Part shown: in pieces, positions 1 through 11,045 of the stretch | Layout: each line of letters starts with the position of its first letter | Numbering within the stretch: the first letter of the stretch is position 1 | Origin: Synaphobranchus kaupii | Lineage: Eukaryota > Chordata > Actinopteri > Anguilliformes > Synaphobranchidae | Assembly (NCBI GenBank): GCA_029718625.1 | Contig: JAINUF010000027.1 | Coordinates: 2,464,676-2,528,675 of the forward strand | Direction: 5' to 3' | Length of the DNA stretch: 64,000 nt | Made by a program: the position numbers and the translations under genes | The notes under the pieces: model-generated | Seen by the model: only the letters and a program-made list of their open reading frames with translations | Told to the model about the DNA's origin: nothing | Databases searched by the model: none

Positions 1-960
1 GAATTTTTCTTCAAATTTAAAATGCAAACATTTCAATAGCTTCTGTGACATGTGACTAAGATCCCTCAAACCAACTGTAATGTTGTCAGATACATTCTCC
101 AATTTACAAGCAATGCTTTTTCAAATTTTCCTTTTGTAAATTTTAAATAGATTTTTATTCAAAATAAAAGCACTAAAATTTCAATAGCTTCTGTGACATA
201 TGATGAAGACGCACGCCTCAAACCAATTTTAGTGTAGTCAAAGACATTATAGCTCAAATATACAGTTGATTAATTTTTAAATTTTCCATTTGTAAATTTT
301 GAATGAATTTTTCTTCAAATTTAAAATGCAAACATTTAAATAGCTTCTGTGACATGTGACTAAGATGCCTCAAACCAACTGTAATGTTGTCAGATACATT
401 CTCCAATTTACAAGCAATGCTTTTTCGAATTTTCCTTTTGTAAATTTAAAATAGATTTTTATTCAAAATAAAAGCACTAAAATTTCAATAGCTTCTGTGA
501 TATATGATGAAGACGCATGCCTCAAACCAATTTTAGTGTTGTCAAAGACGTTATAGCTCAAATATACAGTTGATTAATTTTAAAATTTTCCATTTGTAAA
601 TTTTCAATGAATTTTTCTTCAAATTTAAAATGCAAACATTTCAATAGCTTCTGTGACATGTGACTAAGATCCCTCAAACCAACTGTAATGTTGTCAGATA
701 CATTCTCCAATTTACAAGCAATGCTTTTTCAAATTTTCCTTTTGTAAATTTTAAATAGATTTTTATTCAAAATAAAAGCACTAAAATTTCAATAGCTTCT
801 GTGACATATGGTGAAGACGCACGCCTCAAACCAATTTTAGTGTTGTCAAAGACATTATAGCTCAAATATACAGTTGATTAATTTTTAAATTTTCCATTTG
901 TAAATTTTGAATGAATTTTTCTTCAAATTTAAAATGCAAACATTTCAATAGCTTCTGTGA
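1..960 (+). repeat. Dimer run, left window edge (partial B + 3 A-B dimers)
   Basis: Positions 1-48 are the tail of a B cut by the window. Three A-B dimers follow, with A starting at 49, 353 and 657. By eye I saw no difference from 7240-8199 (offset 7239). The shared marks include the private TGTAGTC near 234, AAATAG after the second B, GATATATG at 499, and CATATGGTG in the last B. Confidence 0.93.
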
Positions 961-1110
961 CATGTGACTACGATGCCTCAAACCAAATAATTTTGTCAGA
1001 TACATTACTTCTCCAATTTACAAGCTATGCTTTTTCCAATTTTCCTTTTGTATATTTTAGAGGATTTATTCTTCGAAATAAACACAATAAAATGTTAATA
1101 GTTTCTGTAA
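961..1110 (+). repeat. Reference C monomer (150 bp)
   Basis: First monomer of the CDE module. It is closest to A: it shares CATGTGACTA, GCCTCAAACCAA, TCTCCAATTTACAAGC and CCTTTTGTA. It differs by AATAATTTTGTCAG, an extra three-base ACT before TTCTCC, TATATTTTAGAGG, and an ending ATGTTAATAGTTTCTGTAA. It is always followed by D. Confidence 0.93.
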
Positions 1111-1262
1111 CATGTGAACAAGACACCTCAAACCAAGTTGCCTGTTGTCAGAGACAGGATACCTCAAATCTACAACTGATTATTTTTCAAATTTTGCCTT
1201 TGTATATTTTAAAGGAATTTTTCTTCAAAATAAATACACTAAAATGTCAATAGTTTCTGTGT
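1111..1262 (+). repeat. Reference D monomer (152 bp)
   Basis: Middle monomer of the CDE module. It begins CATGTGAACAAGACACCTC and contains TGTTGTCAGAGACAGG, then CTCAAATCTACAACTGATTA, which aligns with B's CTCAAATATACAGTTGATTA. It ends ATGTCAATAGTTTCTGTGT. It aligns without large gaps to B's right half and to E's left half, so it may be nearest to the ancestral monomer length; that is inference. CCTGT and ACAGG at 1141-1145 and 1154-1158 could pair as a weak hairpin. Confidence 0.93.
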
Positions 1263-1393
1263 CATGTGACCAAGATACCTCACAGCAAATTGACTGTTGT
1301 CAGAGAGAGTATAGCTCAAATTTCCCTCTTATGAATATATATTTTTTATTTTTCTTCAAAATTAAAGCACTAAAATTTCAATAGCTTCTGTGA
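1263..1393 (+). repeat. Reference E monomer (131 bp, internally deleted)
   Basis: Last monomer of the CDE module. It begins CATGTGACCAAGATACCTCA and keeps TGTTGTCAGAGAG and TAGCTCAAAT. Between CTCAAAT and TTTTTCTTC it is 21 bp shorter than D, which explains its short length. It has a TATATATTTTTTA stretch and ends AAATTAAAGCAC then AAAATTTCAATAG. It is always followed by B. The ending matters because it reappears on some A monomers (see findings). Confidence 0.93.
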
Positions 1394-1549
1394 CATATGA
1401 TGAAGACGCATGCCTCAAACCAATTTCAGTGTTGTCAAAGACATTATAGCTCAAATATACAGTTGATTAATTTTTTAATTTTCCATTTGTAAATTTTGAA
1501 TGAATTTTTCTTCAAATTTAAAATGCAAACATTTCAATAGCTTCTGTGA
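1394..1549 (+). repeat. Reference B monomer (156 bp)
   Basis: Example of class B, which occurs 191 times as full copies. It begins CATATGATGAAGACGCATGC, so most copies carry an NdeI-type CATATG and an SphI-type GCATGC site. It then has CCTCAAACCAATTTTAGTG (here TTCAG) and GTTGTCAAAGAC, followed by a long AT-rich half. Subtypes differ by a starting TATATG, by GACGTT, GATGTT or GACATT, by CCATTTG or CCGTTTG, and by a one-base deletion giving TGCAACATTT (155 bp). A one-base insertion giving GTCAAAAGACG makes 157 bp. B is homologous to A through the shared CCTCAAACCAA and TTGTCA blocks but is 8 bp longer. Confidence 0.95.
1491..1519 (+). repeat. Short imperfect inverted repeat inside B (example)
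   Basis: AAATTTTGAA at 1491-1500 can pair with TTCAAATTT at 1511-1519 around a 10-base loop, with one bulged T. It recurs in most B monomers. It is broken in the subtypes reading TTTTCAATGAA or TTTTAAATGAA. In sequence this AT-rich such a stem may be chance, so its function is unknown. Confidence 0.5.
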
Positions 1550-1557
1550 CATGTGAC
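1545..1557 (+). repeat. TGTGAC direct repeat at the B/A monomer junction (example)
   Basis: TGTGAC, one base, then TGTGAC spans the end of one monomer and the start of the next A. The junction contains CATGTG, and at A/B junctions CATATG; both fit the CANNTG pattern. It recurs at nearly every A start. The flanking TAGCTTCTGTGA and CCTCAAACCAA are among the best conserved blocks across the monomer classes. Whether any protein binds it is not known. Confidence 0.5.
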
Positions 1558-1697
1558 TAAGATCCCTCAAACCAACTGTAATGTTGTCAGATACATTCTC
1601 CAATTTACAAGCAATGCTTTTTCAAATTTTCCTTTTGTAAATTTTAAATAGATTTTTATTCAAAATAAAAGCACTAAAATTTCAATAGCTTCTGTGA
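1550..1697 (+). repeat. Reference A monomer (148 bp)
   Basis: Chosen as an example of class A, which occurs 181 times. It begins CATGTGACTAAGAT, carries CCTCAAACCAACTGTAATG, then an AT-rich half with several A/T tracts, and ends TTTCAATAGCTTCTGTGA. This copy has the variant ATCCCTC where most A monomers have ATGCCTC. Other A subtypes are marked by AATATTGTGAG, by GCCTTAAACC with GTTAGATGC, by CCTCAGACC, or by CATGTAACT. At mid-monomer the sequence is TTCGAA, TTCAAA or TTCCAA depending on subtype. A is followed by B except at six A-C junctions. Confidence 0.95.
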
Positions 1698-3373
1698 CAT
1701 ATGATGAAGACGCATGCCTCAAACCAATTTTAATGTTGTCAAAGACGTTATAGCTCAAATATACAGTTGATTAATTTTTTAATTTTCCATTTGTAAATTT
1801 TGAATGAATTTTTCTTCAAATTTAAAATGCAAACATTTCAATAGCTTCTGTGACATGTGACTAAGATGCCTTAAACCAACTGTAATGTTGTTAGATGCAT
1901 TCTCCAATTTACAAGCAATGCTTTTTCCAATTTTCCTTTTGTAAATTTTAAATAGATTTTTATTCAAAATAAAAGCACTAAAATTTCAATAGCTTCTGTG
2001 ACATATGATGAAGACGCATGCCTCAAACCAATTTTAGTGTTGTCAAAGACGTTATAGCTCAAATATACAGTTGATTAATTTTTAAATTTTCCATTTGTAA
2101 ATTTTGAATGAATTTTTCTTCAAATTTAAAATGCAAACATTTCAATAGCTTCTGTGACATGTGACTAAGATGCCTCAAACCAACTGTAATGTTGTCAGAT
2201 ACATTCTCCAATTTACAAGCAATGCTTTTTCGAATTTTCCTTTTGTAAATTTTAAATAGATTTTTATTCAAAATAAAAGCACTAAAATTTCAATAGCTTC
2301 TGTGACATATGATGAAGACGCATGCCTCAAACCAATTTTAGTGTTGTCAAAGACGTTATACCTCAAATATACAGTTGATTAATTTTTAAATTTTCCATTT
2401 GTAAATTTTGAATGAATTTTTCTTCAAATTTAAAATGCAAACATTTCAATAGCTTCTGTGACATGTGACTAAGATGCCTCAAACCAACTGTAATATTGTG
2501 AGATACATTCTCCAATTTACAAGCAATGCTTTTTCGAATTTTCCTTTTGTAAATTTAAAATAGATTTTTATTCAAAATAAAAGCACTAAAATTTCAATAG
2601 CTTCTGTGATATATGATGAAGACGCATGCCTCAAACCAATTTTAGTGTTGTCAAAGACGTTATAGCTCAAATATACAGTTGATTAATTTTAAAATTTTCC
2701 ATTTGTAAATTTTGAATGAATTTTTCTTCAAATTTAAAATGCAAACATTTAAATAGCTTCTGTGACATGTGACTAAGATGCCTCAAACCAACTGTAATGT
2801 TGTCAGATACATTCTCCAATTTACAAGCAATGCTTTTTCGAATTTTCCTTTTGTAAATTTAAAATAGATTTTTATTCAAAATAAAAGCACTAAAATTTCA
2901 ATAGCTTCTGTGATATATGATGAAGACGCATGCCTCAAACCAATTTTAGTGTTGTCAAAGACGTTATAGCTCAAATATACAGTTGATTAATTTTAAAATT
3001 TTCCATTTGTAAATTTTCAATGAATTTTTCTTCAAATTTAAAATGCAAACATTTCAATAGCTTCTGTGACATGTGACTAAGATCCCTCAAACCAACTGTA
3101 ATGTTGTCAGATACATTCTCCAATTTACAAGCAATGCTTTTTCAAATTTTCCTTTTGTAAATTTTAAATAGATTTTTATTCAAAATAAAAGCACTAAAAT
3201 TTCAATAGCTTCTGTGACATATGGTGAAGACGCACGCCTCAAACCAATTTTAGTGTTGTCAAAGACATTATAGCTCAAATATACAGTTGATTAATTTTTA
3301 AATTTTCCATTTGTAAATTTTGAATGAATTTTTCTTCAAATTTAAAATGCAAACATTTCAATAGCTTCTGTGA

Positions 3374-3806
3374 CATGTGACTACGATGCCTCAAACCAAA
3401 TAATTTTGTCAGATACATTACTTCTCCAATTTACAAGCTATGCTTTTTCCAATTTTCCTTTTGTATATTTTAGAGGATTTATTCTTCGAAATAAACACAA
3501 TAAAATGTTAATAGTTTCTGTAACATGTGAACAAGACACCTCAAACCAAGTTGCCTGTTGTCAGAGACAGGATACCTCAAATCTACAACTGATTATTTTT
3601 CAAATTTTGCCTTTGTATATTTTAAAGGAATTTTTCTTCAAAATAAATACACTAAAATGTCAATAGTTTCTGTGTCATGTGACCAAGATACCTCACAGCA
3701 AATTGACTGTTGTCAGAGAGAGTATAGCTCAAATTTCCCTCTTATGAATATATATTTTTTATTTTTCTTCAAAATTAAAGCACTAAAATTTCAATAGCTT
3801 CTGTGA
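3374..3806 (+). repeat. CDE module 2 (type I)
   Basis: C 3374-3523, D 3524-3675, E 3676-3806. Type I, with no difference from module 1 seen by eye. It is preceded by B and lies 2413 bp after module 1. Confidence 0.95.
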
Positions 3807-5482
3807 CATATGATGAAGACGCATGCCTCAAACCAATTTCAGTGTTGTCAAAGACATTATAGCTCAAATATACAGTTGATTAATTTTTTAATTTTCCATT
3901 TGTAAATTTTGAATGAATTTTTCTTCAAATTTAAAATGCAAACATTTCAATAGCTTCTGTGACATGTGACTAAGATCCCTCAAACCAACTGTAATGTTGT
4001 CAGATACATTCTCCAATTTACAAGCAATGCTTTTTCAAATTTTCCTTTTGTAAATTTTAAATAGATTTTTATTCAAAATAAAAGCACTAAAATTTCAATA
4101 GCTTCTGTGACATATGATGAAGACGCATGCCTCAAACCAATTTTAATGTTGTCAAAGACGTTATAGCTCAAATATACAGTTGATTAATTTTTTAATTTTC
4201 CATTTGTAAATTTTGAATGAATTTTTCTTCAAATTTAAAATGCAAACATTTCAATAGCTTCTGTGACATGTGACTAAGATGCCTTAAACCAACTGTAATG
4301 TTGTTAGATGCATTCTCCAATTTACAAGCAATGCTTTTTCCAATTTTCCTTTTGTAAATTTTAAATAGATTTTTATTCAAAATAAAAGCACTAAAATTTC
4401 AATAGCTTCTGTGACATATGATGAAGACGCATGCCTCAAACCAATTTTAGTGTTGTCAAAGACGTTATAGCTCAAATATACAGTTGATTAATTTTTAAAT
4501 TTTCCATTTGTAAATTTTGAATGAATTTTTCTTCAAATTTAAAATGCAAACATTTCAATAGCTTCTGTGACATGTGACTAAGATGCCTCAAACCAACTGT
4601 AATGTTGTCAGATACATTCTCCAATTTACAAGCAATGCTTTTTCGAATTTTCCTTTTGTAAATTTTAAATAGATTTTTATTCAAAATAAAAGCACTAAAA
4701 TTTCAATAGCTTCTGTGACATATGATGAAGACGCATGCCTCAAACCAATTTTAGTGTTGTCAAAGACGTTATAGCTCAAATATACAGTTGATTAATTTTT
4801 AAATTTTCCATTTGTAAATTTTGAATGAATTTTTCTTCAAATTTAAAATGCAAACATTTCAATAGCTTCTGTGACATGTGACTAAGATGCCTCAAACCAA
4901 CTGTAATATTGTGAGATACATTCTCCAATTTACAAGCAATGCTTTTTCGAATTTTCCTTTTGTAAATTTAAAATAGATTTTTATTCAAAATAAAAGCACT
5001 AAAATTTCAATAGCTTCTGTGATATATGATGAAGACGCATGCCTCAAACCAATTTTAGTGTTGTCAAAGACGTTATAGCTCAAATATACAGTTGATTAAT
5101 TTTAAAATTTTCCATTTGTAAATTTTCAATGAATTTTTCTTCAAATTTAAAATGCAAACATTTCAATAGCTTCTGTGACATGTGACTAAGATCCCTCAAA
5201 CCAACTGTAATGTTGTCAGATACATTCTCCAATTTACAAGCAATGCTTTTTCAAATTTTCCTTTTGTAAATTTTAAATAGATTTTTATTCAAAATAAAAG
5301 CACTAAAATTTCAATAGCTTCTGTGACATATGGTGAAGACGCACGCCTCAAACCAATTTTAGTGTTGTCAAAGACATTATAGCTCAAATATACAGTTGAT
5401 TAATTTTTAAATTTTCCATTTGTAAATTTTGAATGAATTTTTCTTCAAATTTAAAATGCAAACATTTCAATAGCTTCTGTGA
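3807..5482 (+). repeat. Dimer run of HOR unit 2 (5 dimers + B)
   Basis: The order is the same as the preceding unit, but one dimer is missing. The AATATTGTGAG A and GATATATG B pass directly into the TTTTCAATGAA and ATCCC pair, skipping the AAATAG dimer found near 2750-3050. The unit with module 2 is 2109 bp, exactly 304 bp shorter. Confidence 0.93.
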
Positions 5483-5915
5483 CATGTGACTACGATGCCT
5501 CAAACCAAATAATTTTGTCAGATACATTACTTCTCCAATTTACAAGCTATGCTTTTTCCAATTTTCCTTTTGTATATTTTAGAGGATTTATTCTTCGAAA
5601 TAAACACAATAAAATGTTAATAGTTTCTGTAACATGTGAACAAGACACCTCAAACCAAGTTGCCTGTTGTCAGAGACAGGATACCTCAAATCTACAACTG
5701 ATTATTTTTCAAATTTTGCCTTTGTATATTTTAAAGGAATTTTTCTTCAAAATAAATACACTAAAATGTCAATAGTTTCTGTGTCATGTGACCAAGATAC
5801 CTCACAGCAAATTGACTGTTGTCAGAGAGAGTATAGCTCAAATTTCCCTCTTATGAATATATATTTTTTATTTTTCTTCAAAATTAAAGCACTAAAATTT
5901 CAATAGCTTCTGTGA
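5483..5915 (+). repeat. CDE module 3 (type I)
   Basis: C 5483-5632, D 5633-5784, E 5785-5915. Type I, preceded by B. The next module is 2717 bp on, the longest spacing in the left block. Confidence 0.95.
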
Positions 5916-8199
5916 CATATGATGAAGACGCATGCCTCAAACCAATTTTAGTGTTGTCAAAGACGTTATAGCTCAAATATACAGTTGATTAATTTTTTAA
6001 TTTTCCATTTGTAAATTTTGAATGAATTTTTCTTCAAATTTAAAATGCAAACATTTCAATAGCTTCTGTGACATGTGACTAAGATGCCTTAAACCAACTG
6101 TAATGTTGTTAGATGCATTCTCCAATTTACAAGCAATGCTTTTTCCAATTTTCCTTTTGTAAATTTTAAATAGATTTTTATTCAAAATAAAAGCACTAAA
6201 ATTTCAATAGCTTCTGTGACATATGATGAAGACGCATGCCTCAAACCAATTTTAGTGTTGTCAAAGACGTTATAGCTCAAATATACAGTTGATTAATTTT
6301 TAAATTTTCCATTTGTAAATTTTGAATGAATTTTTCTTCAAATTTAAAATGCAAACATTTCAATAGCTTCTGTGACATGTGACTAAGATGCCTCAAACCA
6401 ACTGTAATGTTGTCAGATACATTCTCCAATTTACAAGCAATGCTTTTTCGAATTTTCCTTTTGTAAATTTTAAATAGATTTTTATTCAAAATAAAAGCAC
6501 TAAAATTTCAATAGCTTCTGTGACATATGATGAAGACGCATGCCTCAAACCAATTTTAGTGTTGTCAAAGACGTTATAGCTCAAATATACAGTTGATTAA
6601 TTTTTAAATTTTCCATTTGTAAATTTTGAATGAATTTTTCTTCAAATTTAAAATGCAAACATTTCAATAGCTTCTGTGACATGTGACTAAGATGCCTCAA
6701 ACCAACTGTAATGTTGTCAGATACATTCTCCAATTTACAAGCAATGCTTTTTCGAATTTTCCTTTTGTAAATTTTAAATAGATTTTTATTCAAAATAAAA
6801 GCACTAAAATTTCAATAGCTTCTGTGACATATGATGAAGACGCATGCCTCAAACCAATTTTAGTGTTGTCAAAGACGTTATAGCTCAAATATACAGTTGA
6901 TTAATTTTTAAATTTTCCATTTGTAAATTTTGAATGAATTTTTCTTCAAATTTAAAATGCAAACATTTCAATAGCTTCTGTGACATGTGACTAAGATGCC
7001 TCAAACCAACTGTAATATTGTGAGATACATTCTCCAATTTACAAGCAATGCTTTTTCGAATTTTCCTTTTGTAAATTTAAAATAGATTTTTATTCAAAAT
7101 AAAAGCACTAAAATTTCAATAGCTTCTGTGATATATGATGAAGACGCATGCCTCAAACCAATTTTAGTGTTGTCAAAGACGTTATAGCTCAAATATACAG
7201 TTGATTAATTTTAAAATTTTCCATTTGTAAATTTTGAATGAATTTTTCTTCAAATTTAAAATGCAAACATTTCAATAGCTTCTGTGACATGTGACTAAGA
7301 TCCCTCAAACCAACTGTAATGTTGTCAGATACATTCTCCAATTTACAAGCAATGCTTTTTCAAATTTTCCTTTTGTAAATTTTAAATAGATTTTTATTCA
7401 AAATAAAAGCACTAAAATTTCAATAGCTTCTGTGACATATGATGAAGACGCACGCCTCAAACCAATTTTAGTGTAGTCAAAGACATTATAGCTCAAATAT
7501 ACAGTTGATTAATTTTTAAATTTTCCATTTGTAAATTTTGAATGAATTTTTCTTCAAATTTAAAATGCAAACATTTAAATAGCTTCTGTGACATGTGACT
7601 AAGATGCCTCAAACCAACTGTAATGTTGTCAGATACATTCTCCAATTTACAAGCAATGCTTTTTCGAATTTTCCTTTTGTAAATTTAAAATAGATTTTTA
7701 TTCAAAATAAAAGCACTAAAATTTCAATAGCTTCTGTGATATATGATGAAGACGCATGCCTCAAACCAATTTTAGTGTTGTCAAAGACGTTATAGCTCAA
7801 ATATACAGTTGATTAATTTTAAAATTTTCCATTTGTAAATTTTCAATGAATTTTTCTTCAAATTTAAAATGCAAACATTTCAATAGCTTCTGTGACATGT
7901 GACTAAGATCCCTCAAACCAACTGTAATGTTGTCAGATACATTCTCCAATTTACAAGCAATGCTTTTTCAAATTTTCCTTTTGTAAATTTTAAATAGATT
8001 TTTATTCAAAATAAAAGCACTAAAATTTCAATAGCTTCTGTGACATATGGTGAAGACGCACGCCTCAAACCAATTTTAGTGTTGTCAAAGACATTATAGC
8101 TCAAATATACAGTTGATTAATTTTTAAATTTTCCATTTGTAAATTTTGAATGAATTTTTCTTCAAATTTAAAATGCAAACATTTCAATAGCTTCTGTGA
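5916..8199 (+). repeat. Dimer run of HOR unit 3 (7 dimers + B)
   Basis: The run lacks the TTCAG/ATCCC dimer that starts the two earlier units and begins directly with the GCCTTAAACC pair. It carries two consecutive copies of the TTCGAA dimer (B at 6220 and 6524). It also has an extra dimer marked by GCACGCC and TGTAGTC near 7473. The net effect is two dimers more than unit 2. Confidence 0.93.
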
Positions 8200-8632
8200 C
8201 ATGTGACTACGATGCCTCAAACCAAATAATTTTGTCAGATACATTACTTCTCCAATTTACAAGCTATGCTTTTTCCAATTTTCCTTTTGTATATTTTAGA
8301 GGATTTATTCTTCGAAATAAACACAATAAAATGTTAATAGTTTCTGTAACATGTGAACAAGACACCTCAAACCAAGTTGCCTGTTGTCAGAGACAGGATA
8401 CCTCAAATCTACAACTGATTATTTTTCAAATTTTGCCTTTGTATATTTTAAAGGAATTTTTCTTCAAAATAAATACACTAAAATGTCAATAGTTTCTGTG
8501 TCATGTGACCAAGATACCTCACAGCAAATTGACTGTTGTCAGAGAGAGTATAGCTCAAATTTCCCTCTTATGAATATATATTTTTTATTTTTCTTCAAAA
8601 TTAAAGCACTAAAATTTCAATAGCTTCTGTGA
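8200..8632 (+). repeat. CDE module 4 (type I)
   Basis: C 8200-8349, D 8350-8501, E 8502-8632. Type I, preceded by B. The next module is 2413 bp on. Confidence 0.95.
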
Positions 8633-10612
8633 CATATGATGAAGACGCATGCCTCAAACCAATTTTAGTGTTGTCAAAGACGTTATAGCTCAAATATACA
8701 GTTGATTAATTTTTTAATTTTCCATTTGTAAATTTTGAATGAATTTTTCTTCAAATTTAAAATGCAAACATTTCAATAGCTTCTGTGACATGTGACTAAG
8801 ATGCCTTAAACCAACTGTAATGTTGTTAGATGCATTCTCCAATTTACAAGCAATGCTTTTTCCAATTTTCCTTTTGTAAATTTTAAATAGATTTTTATTC
8901 AAAATAAAAGCACTAAAATTTCAATAGCTTCTGTGACATATGATGAAGACGCATGCCTCAAACCAATTTTAGTGTTGTCAAAGACGTTATAGCTCAAATA
9001 TACAGTTGATTAATTTTTAAATTTTCCATTTGTAAATTTTGAATGAATTTTTCTTCAAATTTAAAATGCAAACATTTCAATAGCTTCTGTGACATGTGAC
9101 TAAGATGCCTCAAACCAACTGTAATGTTGTCAGATACATTCTCCAATTTACAAGCAATGCTTTTTCGAATTTTCCTTTTGTAAATTTTAAATAGATTTTT
9201 ATTCAAAATAAAAGCACTAAAATTTCAATAGCTTCTGTGACATATGATGAAGACGCATGCCTCAAACCAATTTTAGTGTTGTCAAAGACGTTATAGCTCA
9301 AATATACAGTTGATTAATTTTTAAATTTTCCATTTGTAAATTTTGAATGAATTTTTCTTCAAATTTAAAATGCAAACATTTCAATAGCTTCTGTGACATG
9401 TGACTAAGATGCCTCAAACCAACTGTAATATTGTGAGATACATTCTCCAATTTACAAGCAATGCTTTTTCGAATTTTCCTTTTGTAAATTTAAAATAGAT
9501 TTTTATTCAAAATAAAAGCACTAAAATTTCAATAGCTTCTGTGATATATGATGAAGACGCATGCCTCAAACCAATTTTAGTGTTGTCAAAGACGTTATAG
9601 CTCAAATATACAGTTGATTAATTTTAAAATTTTCCATTTGTAAATTTTGAATGAATTTTTCTTCAAATTTAAAATGCAAACATTTCAATAGCTTCTGTGA
9701 CATGTGACTAAGATCCCTCAAACCAACTGTAATGTTGTCAGATACATTCTCCAATTTACAAGCAATGCTTTTTCAAATTTTCCTTTTGTAAATTTTAAAT
9801 AGATTTTTATTCAAAATAAAAGCACTAAAATTTCAATAGCTTCTGTGACATATGATGAAGACGCACGCCTCAAACCAATTTTAGTGTAGTCAAAGACATT
9901 ATAGCTCAAATATACAGTTGATTAATTTTTAAATTTTCCATTTGTAAATTTTGAATGAATTTTTCTTCAAATTTAAAATGCAAACATTTAAATAGCTTCT
10001 GTGACATGTGACTAAGATGCCTCAAACCAACTGAAATGTTGTCAGATACATTCTCCAATTTACAAGCAATGCTTTTTCGAATTTTCCTTTTGTAAATTTA
10101 AAATAGATTTTTATTCAAAATAAAAGCACTAAAATTTCAATAGCTTCTGTGATATATGATGAAGACGCATGCCTCAAACCAATTTTAGTGTTGTCAAAGA
10201 CGTTATAGCTCAAATATACAGTTGATTAATTTTAAAATTTTCCATTTGTAAATTTTCAATGAATTTTTCTTCAAATTTAAAATGCAAACATTTCAATAGC
10301 TTCTGTGACATGTGACTAAGATCCCTCAAACCAACTGTAATGTTGTCAGATACATTCTCCAATTTACAAGCAATGCTTTTTCAAATTTTCCTTTTGTAAA
10401 TTTTAAATAGATTTTTATTCAAAATAAAAGCACTAAAATTTCAATAGCTTCTGTGACATATGGTGAAGACGCACGCCTCAAACCAATTTTAGTGTTGTCA
10501 AAGACATTATAGCTCAAATATACAGTTGATTAATTTTTAAATTTTCCATTTGTAAATTTTGAATGAATTTTTCTTCAAATTTAAAATGCAAACATTTCAA
10601 TAGCTTCTGTGA
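8633..10612 (+). repeat. Dimer run of HOR unit 4 (6 dimers + B)
   Basis: Same order as unit 3, but with only one TTCGAA dimer after the GCCTTAAACC pair. It shares the private TGTAGTC (near 9886) with unit 3 and the left edge. It has the single-copy change ACTGAAATG near 10031. It has the same length as unit 1 but a different composition. Confidence 0.93.
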
Positions 10613-11045
10613 CATGTGACTACGATGCCTCAAACCAAATAATTTTGTCAGATACATTACTTCTCCAATTTACAAGCTATGCTTTTTCCAATTTTCCTTT
10701 TGTATATTTTAGAGGATTTATTCTTCGAAATAAACACAATAAAATGTTAATAGTTTCTGTAACATGTGAACAAGACACCTCAAACCAAGTTGCCTGTTGT
10801 CAGAGACAGGATACCTCAAATCTACAACTGATTATTTTTCAAATTTTGCCTTTGTATATTTTAAAGGAATTTTTCTTCAAAATAAATACACTAAAATGTC
10901 AATAGTTTCTGTGTCATGTGACCAAGATACCTCACAGCAAATTGACTGTTGTCAGAGAGAGTATAGCTCAAATTTCCCTCTTATGAATATATATTTTTTA
11001 TTTTTCTTCAAAATTAAAGCACTAAAATTTCAATAGCTTCTGTGA
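10613..11045 (+). repeat. CDE module 5 (type I)
   Basis: C 10613-10762, D 10763-10914, E 10915-11045. Type I and the last of the left block. The next module is 8338 bp away, so regular spacing ends here. Confidence 0.95.

Larger units (their letters stand above)
961..1393 (+). repeat. CDE module 1 (type I)
   Basis: C 961-1110, D 1111-1262, E 1263-1393. Type I marks are GACTACGATG and TTTTTCCAAT in C, GAACAAG at the start of D, AAATTTCCC in E, and an E ending TTTCAATAGC. It is preceded by B. The next module lies 2413 bp on. Confidence 0.95.
1394..3373 (+). repeat. Dimer run of HOR unit 1 (6 dimers + B)
   Basis: B monomers start at 1394 and every 304 bp to 3218. Subtype order by marks: TTCAG B with ATCCC A; B with GCCTTAAACC A; B with TTCGAA A; B (private ATACCTC near 2359) with AATATTGTGAG A; GATATATG B with A; GATATATG B with ATCCC A; then CATATGGTG B. 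With module 1 this makes a 2413 bp HOR unit. Confidence 0.93.
961..10612 (+). repeat. Block of four HOR units, 2109-2717 bp each
   Basis: Four consecutive units of CDE + B + n dimers, with n = 6, 5, 7, 6, give lengths 2413, 2109, 2717 and 2413 bp. Every difference is an exact multiple of 304 bp. The units are nearly identical where they align, so the block expanded recently or is kept uniform by exchange. Confidence 0.92.

Noticed and set aside
1263..1393. TATATATTTTTTA in E as a TATA box
   Set aside because: No transcription unit follows, and such AT strings are common in this base composition.
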